Of a stretch of 64,000 nt of DNA, positions 45,758-58,654 are shown in pieces. This stretch comes from Bryum argenteum (taxonomy: Eukaryota; Streptophyta; Bryopsida; Bryales; Bryaceae): contig CM073325.1 of NCBI GenBank assembly GCA_037043015.1, positions 16,285,001 through 16,349,000 of the forward strand, given 5' to 3'. The notes under the pieces are model-generated. The model saw only the letters and a list, made by a program, of their open reading frames with translations, had not been told where the DNA came from and did no database searches. Within the stretch, counting starts at the first letter, position 1. Each line of letters opens with the position of its first letter. Made by a program: the position numbers and the translations under genes.

Positions 45758-45895
45758 GTCTGCCTACCGAGGCGTCAAGTCTCACTTGCTTCCTTCCTGG
45801 TCCTCGTGTGGTATCTTTCACTTTCAATCTGCCTTGGCTGGTCTCATCGGTGGAGCGGACGTTGAAACTCCCACTCTTGCTTGCTTCGTCACAAC
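45758..45895 (+). repeat. Ankyrin-gene promoter module, orphan copy
   Basis: It matches 46279-46430 (upstream of the intact ankyrin gene) and the reverse complement of 1785-1930. Shared: GCCTACCGAGGCGTCAAGT, CTTTCACTTTCA and GAAACTCCCACTC or its variant GAAGCTCCACTC. No gene follows it directly. Confidence 0.7.
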
Positions 45896-46199
45896 TCCAT
45901 AATTCACTTGAAAAACAATATTAAGAGCATCATCGTACATCACAGAAAGTGAAGAGCACTGTCCAAAGTCGGACGGTACATGTCCCATATCATTTTATTA
46001 TGGCGTACTATAGACACACGCAAACATAGAATCTTTACACACATTATAAAAATTACTAAGAATTGACAACCATACAAGAAAGTCAAGACTCAAGAGTACT
46101 TGTTGAGTACTTATATGGTAGTTTATGAACCTGGTCGGAAAAGGGTGCTTCTACCTTTAAGTACAAATGAATGTTGAGACCCCATTGAAGGCTCTCTCG

Positions 46200-47528
46200 C
46201 CCAAGTGAACTCGGGAAGTGACCTCGGGAAGTTCCTGCATCTCTCGTGCTAGAAGTTCCTTCCTCGGCCGCTCTCCTTTGCCTACCGAGGCGTCAAGTGT
46301 CGCTTGCTTCCGTTCTTGCTTGCTTGTGGTTATTTCACTTTCATCCTGCCTTTGCTGGTCTCATCGCAGGAGCGCAGGTTGAAGCTCCACTCTTTGCGCA
46401 GCTTGCTTCGTGACAACTTGCACGTGTGTACGTTCGCTGCTCTGTTCTACTAACCTGTACTGGGTCCGATCCGCTGTACAGCTGCTCTGAGTTCATTCTA
46501 AGAGACAATTGCCGTTTGTGCATGCTCATAACGATAACTGCTGACGAGTGATTTGCACTTGTACTTCCTGATCAGGGTGATTTGTACGTGCTTTGCGACC
46601 TAGTAGATTTGCGTCAAGTTACAGCAGAAGCTCCACTTCCCGTGTGTTGCTTTGTCGCACATTTTATCTAGTCACAGTTGTCGATCTCTAAATCTGTGAG
46701 TACTCTATGCTACAACCAGGATGTGTACGATTGTCTTTGTAGATTAGCATTGTTTATTTTGTGTGATATCAGGTGATGTTCTTAGACTCAGTGAGGGATC
46801 GATTGTGTCCCTACAACGTACTCTTCCGGAGCGAAGTGTTTATCGAAGTTATATAAGTTTAAGACGTTGTAATCAGATCATTTCAGATGTTTTACGAACT
46901 GTCTCCTGATTTGAAGAGTGATTTCGCATACTTAGTATGATTTTTCGACGTTGCAGGTTACACTCCCGGTCATACAGTGGCGAGGACAAACGAGGACTTT
47001 ACATTCTTTAGTGTGAAGTCTGTTGAAAGAGCCATTGATAGTATTTTCTTCAGCGAAGCTCTGAAACATATTTGAATTTCAACCGACGTATTAAAACTTT
47101 TGTATCGACCAAGCCTCGACTTATATGCAATCCTGGACGCAATAGCTGCTGTGTACATACCACTAACTAGTCATCGATTCCGTGAGTTTTCTGTAAGTAC
47201 CTCATGGCCTTTCGATCATCACGACTGACAATCATGTAGGTCTGTCGACTGAAGAATTTTGGAGTCAAATTCTCATTACCAAATTTTACGCCCATCTTTG
47301 GGTTATAACAACCATGGTATAGTGTAATAAACTGGTTGAGATTGCTCTGTGTTGACGTAGGCGTTTTCGATCAAATGCACTTCCTGTATAGGTGTTCAGT
47401 GCAAGCTTGTGTAACTAGGAGTACATTAGCTCCATGTGCAGCTAGTGACTCTATTGATGGCCTTACATGCATTTACATATGCTTTCCCAGATTATATATA
47501 CGGACCTCTGAAGCCCTATCGTTTTAAA
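46200..47528 (+). promoter_or_regulatory. Promoter, 5' leader and leader intron of the ankyrin-PGG gene
   Basis: The module at 46279-46430 and the leader exon ending near 46695 (followed by GTGAGT) match the left-edge gene on the minus strand. The leader intron would run from 46696 to an acceptor TTTCCCAG just before ATTATATATACGG near 47490. The coding ATG at 47529 follows. An in-frame ATG at 47436 lies in the intron by this model. Confidence 0.6.
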
Positions 47529-50500
47529 ATGGACGGCTCGTCCTGCGGAAAGCTAGCGCTCCCAAAGCCCGAAGGTGTTTCGAACAATGAAATCACAAAA
47601 GCTGAGGAAGCTTGGACCAGGGCCGAATGGATTCGTGCTCTTGATGAGGCCAAAGGCGTCTTCGAAAGATTGAAGAAAATTTCAGAGGCCATGCCGCCGA
47701 TAGACGCAGACTCCTCTGAGACAGAAGAAGCTATGAAAGTACGACAACCTCCCAGAGTTCATGATGAACCTCCTGAGCAGGCTCTTGACGCAACAATCAC
47801 AAGCTGTCCTTGTCGGATCGATTCGAGTGCTGTTAGAAACGAGTGGGACACAGCCATGAGCCTTGGTGACTGTGTGACGCTGTTAAGGGCTTTGGAGAAA
47901 AATCCGTGTTTGCTGGATCGGAGTCTCCCTCCGCGTCCTGTCCCTGATCCGAACTACCAACCTTCAAATATACCAGTAACAGTACTGCAGTGGGCAGCGA
48001 AGCAGCGTTGTTTGGAACTACTGGTGTACATTTTCAGCTTGTTTTTGGACAGAAATGGCAACTCAATCAAAGAGTTCAAGCATTGTGACACAGGGATTGA
48101 CCGAATCAAATACTTTGAGTGGAAAAATGAAACGGGGCTTACCGCTGCGGATTTTCTCTGGTCAGTAAGAAACTCCCGCATTTATGATTTATTTGCTCAC
48201 CTTGCGAATCGGAAGTACAAAAGGCTCATCATTCATGGAAATTTGAGAGAAATGTTACCAATGATGCAACTAGAACTAATGGACCCCAATTACGTACTTC
48301 CAAATTCAGCCTCCTCTATAACTTCGGCAGCCACACTGGATGAAAATGTCAGTATGAGGGAGATTGTGTTGAAAGCGACAAAGAAACACAAGAAGCTGCT
48401 TGATGACTTCAGGCGACGTCATACTTGCTATGATTATAATTTTGTGGACGACTACGATGTGTTGCTATTCCAATTCGCTTGTGAGCATCTTCTTTCCGAA
48501 AAATGTATAGAGTACGTGAGGGCGGTGATAAGAGAGGTTGTGAAGGAGGGACCAAAAGCGGTCGAATATCTGTTCAACTACCGGAGTGCTCAAGGCGTAG
48601 CCCCTTTGCATGGTGCTTACATTAATTTGCAGTTTCCACAGAGGTTCCTTGAAGTGCTTGACATGCTGAAGGAGGAATTGGGCACGGGAGAGGAATATGG
48701 GGAGTGCTGCAAATCACGAGATTTTGCAGGGTGGACAGTCTTGCATCTGGCGGCTTCTCAAGGCCACGAAAATGTTGTAAAACACCTTTTGGAGGTGGGC
48801 AGAGTTGATGTGAATGCTGAAGTGAAAAGCAATTCAAGAGTTGATGCGAATGTTGAAGTGATAAACAGAGAAGGAGATGGGGCCACTGCCCTTCATCTTG
48901 CTATCATATACGATCGCTTGGAAGTTGTCCGTACTCTACTTGAACATGGGGCAGACGTGAATATGGTGTTGAAAGACTCTTTCAAATACAAGGGCATTGC
49001 AGAGTTTGAATTACAATGTTTTACGCCATTGTATTTAGCGATAGCTGTGGGGAGAGCAAACATCGTCAAAGCATTGATTGATCAACCTCAGGCAAGCTCA
49101 TTCTTCCCTTCTTCATGATCATAATATTTCAAAGACACATTACATTTGATATCATCAATCAAAGCAACTAGAGATGTAAAATTTTAGTGAAATCTAAATG
49201 ATTAATTATATGGTTAGAGTATTTTAGAATATTAATTTCAATGTGAAGAATGTTGAAGCAATTTTTGTAATAAATCCTCCCTACTTACTAATTAGCAACA
49301 ACTAGCAACAACTAGTTTTAAGGTTTATATGAAAGTTCTAATCTTTTGACCTAAAGAGTATTTGTTAGTGCAAGCAAAACAAGATTTGAACCTTTAACTT
49401 TCGGTTTTTTTTATCAATAGATTGAAGTTTCACATTTGTATGAAATTGTTTTACAACAAATAGTGATTCTTCTCCCTCTTTAATATAAATTGCCCAAAGT
49501 TGCCTAACCAAGCATTTAATTTGTAGTCCTAATGGTGCTCAATCATTTCAATCTACTTGTATGAAGATCTTTTTCATGTAATGTATTAAGGTCATCAATG
49601 AAAGAGTTTATAACTTCGCAAATCTTTAATGTGAATAGGTTGAAGATGGGGCGTCAAAGGCTGGTGATAAAATTTCAGCTATTCATATTGCTGCTATAAA
49701 GGGAGATCCAAAAATCTTGGGGTACCTTACAAACAATCCAAAGTTTGACATATCAGTACTATACAATGGTTGCACAGCATTACATTTTGTTGTCGATGGA
49801 GGTTATGATGAAGATTTTTATAAAAAATCTTTGAAAATGTATTGTCATGACGCTGATGACTTTACAGTATTCCAGAAGGAAAATACGACAATCATTGACA
49901 CAGACAGAGAGGCATGTATATCCATGTTGATTCAAGGCGGTCTTGATGTATGGAAAAAGAATGAGAAAGGCCATATTCCAGAACCTGGACCCAATGCAAG
50001 TAGTGATGTTCGCCATTTTTGGTATCAAAAACTTTTCACCGAGACACAAGATGCAAAACAAAATCTAAATGTTGCCGGAAATGCAATCTCGGTTGTTTCA
50101 GCTTTGGTTGCTACAGCATCATATGTGGGTCCACTTCAACCACCTCTTGGCCTTGATTTTAATTCAATACAAGATGGTAGTTTGCCAATACGCGTTTATA
50201 TGGTCACAAACACATTGTCATTTTATATGGCAATCACATCTATCATCTTTGCAGTGGTGCCTTCTTTGCCGATGCCACAAGAAGGATTATATGATGAATG
50301 GCAACGAAGTCAAAAGTCAATCATTTATGCAATCCATCTTTTACTCTTAGCGGTCATGACTTTTCTTATTTCGTTTGGTGCGGCAACAAATGCGGTTGTA
50401 TCTTCTGAATATTCATGGAAACATAAAGGCCTTGTATTCTATCCAGTATTATTGGGAGGGATGATGTCTATGATAGCTATAAGTTTATTCTATTTGCGCC

Positions 50501-50583
50501 TATTTAGGCTTGCATTTGTGAAGAATGAGACGATCAAACAGATATACCAATATATTTTCAGAGTAAACAGGGAGAAAAGGTGA
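47529..50583 (+). CDS. Ankyrin-repeat, PGG-domain membrane protein
   Basis: Exon 1 is 47529-49091 and exon 2 is 49639-50583, phase 0, about 835 residues. The first about 390 residues are a divergent helical region shared with the left-edge gene. Ankyrin repeats follow: GWTVLHLAASQGHENVVKHLL, TALHLAIIYDRLEVVRTLLEHGADVN, CFTPLYLAIAVGRANIVKALI, AIHIAAIKGDPKILGYL and CTALHFVVDGG. The C-terminus is a PGG-type domain with NLNVAGNAISVVSALVATASY and about four hydrophobic helices. Such proteins (ACD6-like) sit in membranes and act in defence and stress signalling in flowering plants; the role here is unknown. The start MDGSSC is chosen because the paralogue starts at the same place. The intron has a GC donor (CAG then GCAAGC) with an AG acceptor. 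A small in-frame duplication gives RVDVNAEV and RVDANVEV. Confidence 0.88.
49092..49638 (+). other. GC-AG intron of the ankyrin-PGG gene
   Basis: The donor reads CAG followed by GCAAGC, and the acceptor GAATAG is followed by GTTGAAGATGG. Both ends are in phase 0 and the ankyrin repeat continues across the join. Confidence 0.75.
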
Positions 50584-52280
50584 AAGCAAAGATGAAGATC
50601 ACTTGTCAAATGAGGATGAGAAGACACTACATGTCATACATGTTGTGGAGGAGGAGCATGCTAAATGCACTTATGCATATTAAAAATCGACAACAAAATC
50701 TAGAAAACTATGACCTAGTCACATAGAGATTCATATCATCACTAGGAAGGTTACGTCTTTTATGATCATTGAAACTTGGCTAGTTGGTCAAGTGCACTTG
50801 AAAATAATTGAATAGTCTGACACTTGAGTCGGTAGTCAAGTGTGTGTGAAAGTAGAATCTTGATTAGAACATCATGGAGAACTTGTTCTTGCCAGGGATA
50901 CTTATTTTGGTATGACATCACAAGAAAGCTTGACCACTCAAGAATAAGAAATACTTAGGCATATATTACTTTTTGGTGAATTCATGTGGTAATTTGATTG
51001 TAGTGTAGTTCTTTTAAAAAAATTATCTATTACAAGTATCTTCATAATGCTTGCCATTCTCTAACAATACAAATTTTTTGGTACATGGATCATATTTATT
51101 CATAACAATAATAATTTGATTGAAAGATACATATTTTCTAATATTCAACTATCTTGAATCTTCAAATCCATGTTATAGTTGATATGAGTAGAGATTTCTT
51201 TCAAAAATAATATTATCCTAGTTTCTTAGACATCATGTTTTTATAATAATCTTAGTGTTTACATGCCTTCATCTTCTTAAAATTATGCATCAACTTCTTT
51301 AGTTAGATCTAATGTGTAAAAATGAAGCTATGAGGAAAAAATTCCAATTGCCTTATTGCACTTCAAGTACTTGGCATCATTGATTGAGTTTTGGGAAAGA
51401 AAAAATACTTTGAATAATATAGGTTGGAGAAAGTAATGTACATTAAGTCTTACGAATAAAGTGATTGAGCCACTTGGAGTTCAAGTACATTAAGTCAAAG
51501 CAGAAGAAAAATCTTAGATAGAGTGTCTTATAACTAGAGTGCAATTGTCTTATAACTAGAGTGCAATTTTTTTCTAGGTTTAATTTCTTGGTAGTAGACA
51601 TTAAGGGTCGCTTTACACTATGGACCATGAAAATTGACCACAACCTTCTAAATTTTGTGATTGGAGAGTAAAATGCTCTTGATCTCTTTTGGCTTTACAC
51701 TACCTCAAAAAAAGAAGAATGACCACTAACTTTGAGGCTCCCAAAGAATGCTAAATTTTCCACAGTGAATAATGTTTTCATTACCTCGATTAGTTGAGTC
51801 AAAGCAAAAAATGAGGTTCATGGAGATTCCAGGAGACCATGAATCTCTATTTATTTTTTATTTTTTATTTTTTTACTGGATTAATATGTAGAATACAATT
51901 TAGGCTCAAAAAATTTATTCTTCAAAATATAGGCTGAAAATGTAGATTGATGTATCATATATTTTTATTCTTATCAACTAGATAATTTTGACCCCGAATG
52001 TAAAAAGAACAACATTTTGGATGGCAGGCAACAACTTTGATGACCCATAATTCTCCATTTAAAGTTAATTTTGGATGAAAACACTTGGCTTAGGTTCCAA
52101 ATCTAATCTAGTTTTTGTAGTAAAATTGCATAACAATTTATGAATTTATGACATGCATTCTAGTCCAGGCAACTTATGTTTTTGGGTTTCAAACATGGAG
52201 CATGTTTTACCATTGCACGCCAACTATGTGAAATCATAAATATTTTTTTATGATCTTCGTTTCCATGACTAGGTGTGATC
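50584..52280. other. AT-rich intergenic region 3' of the ankyrin gene
   Basis: No gene is supported. A 22-bp direct duplication (GTCTTATAACTAGAGTGC) sits near 51525-51566. TAAGGGTCGCTTTACAC at 51601 resembles the GACGCTTTACAT MITE end, but no partner end was found. Confidence 0.55.
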
Positions 52281-53220
52281 TTAACTCCAAAATACCCAAG
52301 CAACCAAAATGGCTTTTTGCAAAATTAGCCAGCCCACATGAAGGAGTTAAAAGTAATATTTTTGCTTAAGATTTTTACCGGGTGCTCCCTAAATTGCACA
52401 TGGTATGTGGTAAAATTTGCAAAGCCAAATTCCAATTTTAGAACCTTCATCTAGAAATTTTTTGTTTCAAGTTCATATAGGGCAATTCAAATTTAGAATT
52501 TTTTAGAATTTTTTTTTTAAATTTCTTTATTACCAAATCATTGTTCAAGTTCTAATGTGACATAAGTCAAAAAATATTTCAATTTCACAAAGACAACCCT
52601 CAAATATTACAAAAACAATCTTCACAATTTCCAATAATTTCCAAATTATTTCATACAAAATTTGTCAAAATTCAAGATTTTGGAATTTTTTCAATTTTTT
52701 TTTTTTTTTTTGTTCAAAGTTCACAAAGTTCATAAAGACACCTACTCTTTGTTTAGATCTTTATTTGATCCAACTGTATCTAATGAAATGCATGTTTTAC
52801 TATATCGTTATTTTTAGACCTTATTCTAGAAAATAATTTGCAGAAGATCAAAGAAACAAATTCAATCCCTAAAATTTTGCATGAGCGTGCCCAAATTGAT
52901 CACCTACTTGGAAAATAATGAGCAAAATGTTTGGAGTAAAAATCATCAAGTCTCCCTTGACACCATATAGACTTTGTTTTTCAAACAAAGCCCAAAAAAA
53001 CGTTTCTACCAGCTTTGAATGTCATAATCTTGCAGTTGGTAAAAATCCAACTGTTGAAATTTCACTTGGTATTAGTGCAAGTAGTAAGGTTCAAGATGTT
53101 ACAGTATAAGATACAAAGAATGTAAATTAAAGTGAATCATACCCCAACTTGTACAAGGTGGTCAAAATTGCACTTTTTGATTTTGGAGATCCAAAAAGTG
53201 CGTAGGCCTTTAGGGGTTAA
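52281..53220 (+). mobile_element. TTAACCCCTAAA-family transposon, copy 3
   Basis: The left end is TTAACTCCAAAATACCC and the right end, reverse-complemented, is TTAACCCCTAAAGGCC. The interior aligns with 6314-7258 in the same direction (AAGGAGTTAAA, GGGTGCTCC, AACCTTCATCTAGAAATTT, the poly-T run). It is 940 bp against 945 bp for copy 1. The flanks give no clear target-site duplication. Confidence 0.65.
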
Positions 53221-53917
53221 GATGAAGTGCAATAACTCCATAATCAAAAGGTTTCACTTTTGGTATTGGATTTGTAATGATCGTCCTATTTAAAAAATTG
53301 GAAAAAAAAATATGGTTCTTAACCCCTAAAGGTCTGAGCGTGCCGTGGCGGCCAGTACAATACGGTGTATTTTGGTTGTATTTGGAGTGAATGCACACCT
53401 TTAATGGATTTGAGTTCAAAGAAGAAGTTGACATTTGTATTAATGCGGTTCTAGTGAGCTATTACGATTCCAGTTTAGAGTTTCTTGTTGGTAGCAAATC
53501 CTAATTATACTACAGCGTATATACTATCCCCAAGGGACTTTTAAGGGTTAAAGAGATTTTTCTCCTTCGTCCACAATGAAATTTTTTACATCATTTGTTG
53601 GGTCCGGTTTATGTAGTAATAACCTACCACTGTGGTTATGTCCTTTGTAGAGAAACAACATTGGGGAGCATTAGGGGTTAGAATAAACTTCTCTTAACAC
53701 GCAAATATTGAGCCACACTTTTTGCGGTAGGCACACTAATTAAGAGGATGGTATGACTCAAGTGATACATAATCGATTTTTTATTTTTTATTTTTTTTAT
53801 TTTTTATTTTTTTATTTTTTATTTTTTTTTCGAGATATTTAGTTGACCAAATGAATATCTTAGTGAAGGACAGCGTAGCTTAGCACAAGGAGAAGCTCAT
53901 TCCATTGTTACACATTT
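53221..53917. other. Spacer between two inverted TTAACCCCTAAA elements
   Basis: It holds extra copies of the end motif at about 53315 (TTAACCCCTAAAGG) and 53664 (TTAGGGGTTAG in reverse), possibly a further small element of about 350 bp. A T/A-rich microsatellite (TTTTTATTTT units) lies at 53775-53832. Confidence 0.45.
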
Positions 53918-54778
53918 ATCCCCTAAAGTCGACTAGTCTCAAAACTGCCAGAAAGTCTCAAAAATGCGGAAATCTACCCTCTTCTAATCTAAGGTGAAAA
54001 TTTTCAAATATTTACATATTTTTAAGTAAGTAACCGTAAGATTTAGTACCTAACTTGTATGTGTATATGTGAAGCAAATCTCATTTTCAAATTCCTTATC
54101 GATTGTGAGATCAAACTGTTCAAAGTTGGAGGAATAGGTTCTTTCTCTTGTTGTAAAAAGGGTAACTAGTTTTTTGAGGATCAAAATAACCATTTTTGGT
54201 AAAAAATTTGATATGGGGCTCTTCATATTCTTTTTCTAGGTAAGTTAGGAACATGTATAATTATGCAATTTTTACCCACATGCGACCTATAAAACCTAAA
54301 GAAAGCTTTGAATCTTCACATGGAGGCGTGTTAAAATTGAACCAAAATGGTCTACCTTTGAAAATAGAAATGGCATGTACAGAATTATTGGATTAAAGAT
54401 CCGAACGGTGATACTATACCTTAGAACCTTCTTCACATGTACAAAATAAAAAACTTGAAAAAAGTTAAATCTCAATGTTTGGTGAATTTTTGAAGTTTTT
54501 GCAATTTGATTCATATGGGCAGATTTTGAGAATAAATGAGCACATACCGCAGTTTGAGCAATTCAAGATAGATTTTAAATAGTGTTTTCAAACTTTGACC
54601 GTGAATATGTCTTAAAGCATGAGGAATTTCAAAGCGTGAGACGACTTTTAAGAAAGATATGGAATAACTCTACAACTTGTGTAAACTTTCAACTTCATGC
54701 CAACTAATTATAATTAAACCAAAGGTTGACCAAAGTCAAAACAAACAAGAATATGCCATTGGTCAACTTTAGCAGTTA
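53918..54778 (-). mobile_element. TTAACCCCTAAA-family transposon, copy 4 (inverted)
   Basis: The left end is TTATCCCCTAAAGTCGAC. The right end, reverse-complemented, is TTAACTGCTAAAGTTGACC. The interior aligns with copy 2 in the same direction (CTAACTTGTATG, CAAACTGTTCAAAGTTGG). With copy 3 it makes an inverted pair about 0.7 kb apart. Confidence 0.6.
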
Positions 54779-56017
54779 ATTATGAGCGTATTTCCACCAC
54801 TTTTTTATGTAAGTGGCAAGAAGTGGCTCTCTAGAAAGAAAATACCTTGTTTTGAGGTCTTCAATAAAAACTTGAGGATTCATTTTATCACATTGAATGT
54901 GAATGGATAAAACATAATTGGAAAGTACGTCCCAAAGGCTCATCAAGGGTAGGTCAAATGGTCACTTTATTCACGCCTACTCCCAAGAGGGTCTCATTTT
55001 CTTCTGTTTCTTGTAAAAGGCTCTTTCTCATTGCTCCTCACTTCACACACTTCATTCAAGTTATAAGGTTACATCAACAAAAAAGCACGGAAGTATGAGA
55101 GAAGGCTTTTCCTATGCCTTTGGCAACACCCTAAATTACACATGCAGTTCTAAGTTTCTAGTTAGATTTGACGGATATTGGTTACTTAGTAGCGTGTTTA
55201 TTAATAAGTAGATATATATGAGGCTTAAGTGGCATCATCGTCAACGTCATGTGGGCTCTTTTCCTTATACCTTTCTAACTCTTAGCTCTTAGTTTCTTCT
55301 TCTCCTCTCCTCACCACTTCCTTATACATACTTATAGAGAAAATTTTAAAAAGTGTAGTTTTTCTTCAAGCTATGCTTGCACTTTGGAACATATATATTT
55401 CTTCAATTGATTCATATGGCGGGACCATGAGACCCCCAAATACTTCTTTTTCAGACTAGCAATTACTTGATTAGTTTTTGAGTAAGGATACCCCAAAGCA
55501 AATAATCAATTCAGCTCTTCAAAATTTATAGTCACATTTATTTCAATTTGCAATTATTGTGAAAACCATGAATTTGAGTTTAAGTGATTGTCTTCACGTT
55601 TGAATAGATCCCGGCTATAAAAGTCACACGATGCTTAAAATTTATCAAATCATCCTTATTGATGAAGCAATGGGTGTCATGGGAAGCCGCATTTTCTGAG
55701 GGACCCGCCATATGGTTCAATTGATAGGTTGGAAGGATTAAAAAAAACCCATAACAAAAAACATAAGAAAAATTGCAAGTGGAAGTGAATTTTTCTCACG
55801 TAGTTAAAAGCTACTTTGTACACATCATAAAGAAGAGGTAACATCATTTGAAAGTACATACTCTTTAGAGAAATAATGTAAGACAACACACAAGGTATTT
55901 GATCAATTGAAGTTACCATTGATGTTATGTTGAGTGAGCATAATTATCACCAAGGGTAGGTAACATGGACTTTTTATTCCCAGCAACCCAAAAAGGAGAT
56001 TGATGTTCTAACTACTT
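54779..56017. other. AT-rich intergenic region
   Basis: No supported gene. One 80-codon ORF (55677-55919, -) has no recognised domain. Confidence 0.5.
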
Positions 56018-56173
56018 GGGGACGCTTTACATGGGAGTCAAGGAGAGCATGGGGCTGATGGAGGGCCAAAATTCTGTCAATGTAAGTGGTTCATTTTTTG
56101 AATTACAAGTAATGCACCAGTCACATTGAGAGAATTTTAGCCCTCCTTCAGCCCCAGGCTTGACTCCCAATGG
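56018..56173. mobile_element. MITE, GACGCTTTACAT family, copy 3
   Basis: The left end GGGGACGCTTTACATGGGAG pairs with the right arm CAGGCTTGACTCCCAATG. The inner arms ATGGGGCTGATGGAGGG and CCCTCCTTCAGCCCC also pair. It lies just upstream of the copy C promoter. Confidence 0.65.
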
Positions 56174-56233
56174 TCTCAGGAAAGAGGTTCTCAAAGTAGT
56201 GGTTGTGAGTCATATGAGTTTAATCGTAAGTTG

Positions 56234-56517
56234 ATACCGCCAAGTAAAGCCAGGAGTTCATGACCAGGAGCCTGCTCCAAAACAAGCTACTGGATATGGT
56301 GGGTAAGCCAGGTCGGCTGGAAATCCTTCTGCTCTTCAGCTCATCCAATCCGCTCTCTTGTATTGATTTCAAGTACTCCGGCCAATCCAATGCAACATGT
56401 TGGATAGTGTATTCAAAGTATAACAGGCGCCCCTTCCTCTCATCCATCAACTACACTGCGCTTCATTCTTGTCTAGTTTCTGAGAATCTCGGAGCAGTCG
56501 TCAGCATTCCCGCAGCC
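56234..56517 (+). promoter_or_regulatory. LHCB copy C promoter
   Basis: ACCGCCAAGTAAAG at about 56236 is followed by CTGGAAATCCTTC and CATCCAATC, then a TATA-like AGTATAAC near 56418. The first and second blocks recur upstream of copies D and E. Confidence 0.55.
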
Positions 56518-57443
56518 ATGGCCGCCGCTACCGCCATGCACTCCACAGCCTTGGCTGGACGGAGCCTCCTCAAGCCCGTCAATGAGCTTGCCCGCAAGGT
56601 CGGCACCAGCGATGCCCGCATCACCATGCGCAAGACTGCCTCCAAGTCCTCCTCCTCCGACAGCATCTGGTGAGCCCTCTTGATTCTGCATTGCAATGTA
56701 GTTTGTGAATAGTTGCATTGGCAGGTGTGTTATTGCTTAGTGCTGTGCCGATGAGGGGATTGTGACTGAGAGTTGAGTGCTGTTTCAACAGGTACGGTGC
56801 TGACCGCCCCAAGTGGTTGGGCCCCTTCTCCGAGAACACCCCCTCTTACCTCAACGGTGAGTTCGCTGGTGACTACGGCTGGGACACCGCTGGACTCTCG
56901 TCTGACCCCGAGACCTTCGCCCGCAACAGGGAGCTCGAGGTCATCCACGCCCGTTGGGCCATGCTCGGAGCTCTTGGGTGCCTCACCCCGGAGTTGTTGG
57001 CCAAGAACGGTGTTAAGTTCGGTGAGGCCGTGTGGTTCAAGGCCGGATCTCAGATCTTCGCTGACGGAGGTCTGGACTACTTGGGCAACCCCAGCCTTGT
57101 GCACGCTCAGAGCATCCTGGCCATCTGGGCATGCCAGGTGATCCTGATGGGAGCCGTGGAGGGATACAGAGTAGCAGGAGGACCATTGGGCGATGTGACT
57201 GACCCCATCTACCCGGGAGGCAGCTTCGACCCCTTGGGCTTGGCTGACGACCCCGACACGTTCGCGGAGTTGAAGGTGAAGGAGATCAAGAACGGGCGAT
57301 TGGCGATGTTCTCAATGTTCGGATTCTTCGTGCAGGCGATCGTGACGGGCAAGGGACCGTTGGAGAACCTGAACGACCACTTGGCAGACCCAGTTGCGAA
57401 CAACGCATGGGCATACGCCACCAACTTCACCCCCGGAAACTAG
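56518..57443 (+). CDS. LHCB: LHCII chlorophyll a/b-binding protein, copy C
   Basis: Exons 56518-56669 and 56792-57443, with the same sizes and the same split Trp codon as the other copies. The transit region has [17 protein letters not shown]. The mature part has GCLTPEL and is otherwise the shared sequence with all LHCII helix motifs. The intron is only 122 bp. The 3' UTR resembles copy B (TTTGTCGAGCTTATG). Intact. Confidence 0.95.
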
Positions 57444-58437
57444 ATTCAATTTGTCGAGCTTATGTTAGCCTCATCATGAGGATATAGCATGTTGTACAGT
57501 TGAGGTATCGAACTAAGGTTAAAGTGTCGATGAATTGTAAGTTAACGACTACTTAACGAATTCACAGTGAATTTTCTGGTATTTATTTCGCAGCTACATT
57601 GCCTCTTTGGTCAATGATTATGCAGTCATGTTCTGGCCGCCCGCACTGGGAGCCTGGAGAAGTGACCTTGTTACTGACGACGACATTGATATCATTGAAG
57701 CTAGACACTTCCGGTTCGGTAACTCCTGAATGCATTACTCGATATGTCCACGGCTAGAGTGGCGATGTTTGGAGTCCTTCAAAGCTGTTCGATTGAAAGC
57801 AAAACAAACTGGATTGATTATGAAATGTGACATTTATGGCTTTTATCACCATACCCAACTGCAGAGGGAATTTTTGCAAGTTGCACAATGCATAACCTGA
57901 TGCCAGGTTACTGTGCGTTCATATTCAAACAAATTCTTTGTTCGTGACGTTACGAACACTATATTTGCACAACTGGAGAAATTCTCGCAAATCGTTGATC
58001 ATTCTACAGATTCGTCACATGGATGTGAGCACTTGAGATAAAGTCTTCGCTCCTGATAGAATCGCTGAAAGAAGTGAGTAATTTTCGTAATGATTTTCTA
58101 AAGAGCTGAAATATCTAGACATAAAGCATTGCAGGAGAAGAAGCGAGTATGTTCACACTTGAAAGGATGAAATTGCATCTCGTAGAATTGAGGAACCAGG
58201 GTCTCATTATCACAAATGTAGCCTTTTTCTTTCCAAGAAGACTGGAATCTCAGCACGCAAGGTGTACATGAAAATTCACCTGTCCGAACCCAACGACTGA
58301 AACACTTCGGAATTCAATTTGCTCAACAGAACAATGAGAAAATTCTGTATGGCAACGAACTAGCAGAATGAAAGATCTTTGGATGGGGATGGTCGCAGAA
58401 GTTGTTAGCATGAGTGCCGAGGTAAGATTTATGTTAT
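57444..58437. other. Intergenic region between LHCB copies C and D
   Basis: 3' UTR of copy C, then unique sequence with no supported gene. Confidence 0.55.
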
Positions 58438-58654
58438 GACACCGCCAAGTAAAATTGGAGTCTCGGTCCAGGATAAGTCATCCTGGTCGAATGGAAATCT
58501 TCCCTTATCCAATTACAGCTCGCCCCTCGCAGACAACGTAAAACTATGGCTAGTATAAACTACCGTCCCCCGTTCCTTGTGTCACAACCGCACTGTCTTA
58601 CTCCACACTCTTGTCTAAATTTCGCAGCGTGATTCGAAGAGCCCTTGTGAAGCC
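58438..58654 (+). promoter_or_regulatory. LHCB copy D promoter
   Basis: ACCGCCAAGTAAAA at 58441, GGATAAG near 58475, GGAAATCTTCCCTTATCCAA around 58494-58513 (I-box plus CCAAT-like) and a TATA-like AGTATAAAC near 58552. Block order matches copy E. Confidence 0.6.

Noticed and set aside
47436-47528. Upstream in-frame ATG of the ankyrin-PGG gene
   Set aside because: It lies before a good acceptor that is conserved in the left-edge paralogue, whose coding starts at the later ATG.
51601-51720. Possible fourth GACGCTTTACAT MITE
   Set aside because: One end motif is present, but no paired right end could be found.
53207-53330. Interstitial telomere repeats (CCCTAAA and TTTAGGG)
   Set aside because: They are single units inside transposon end motifs, not tandem arrays.
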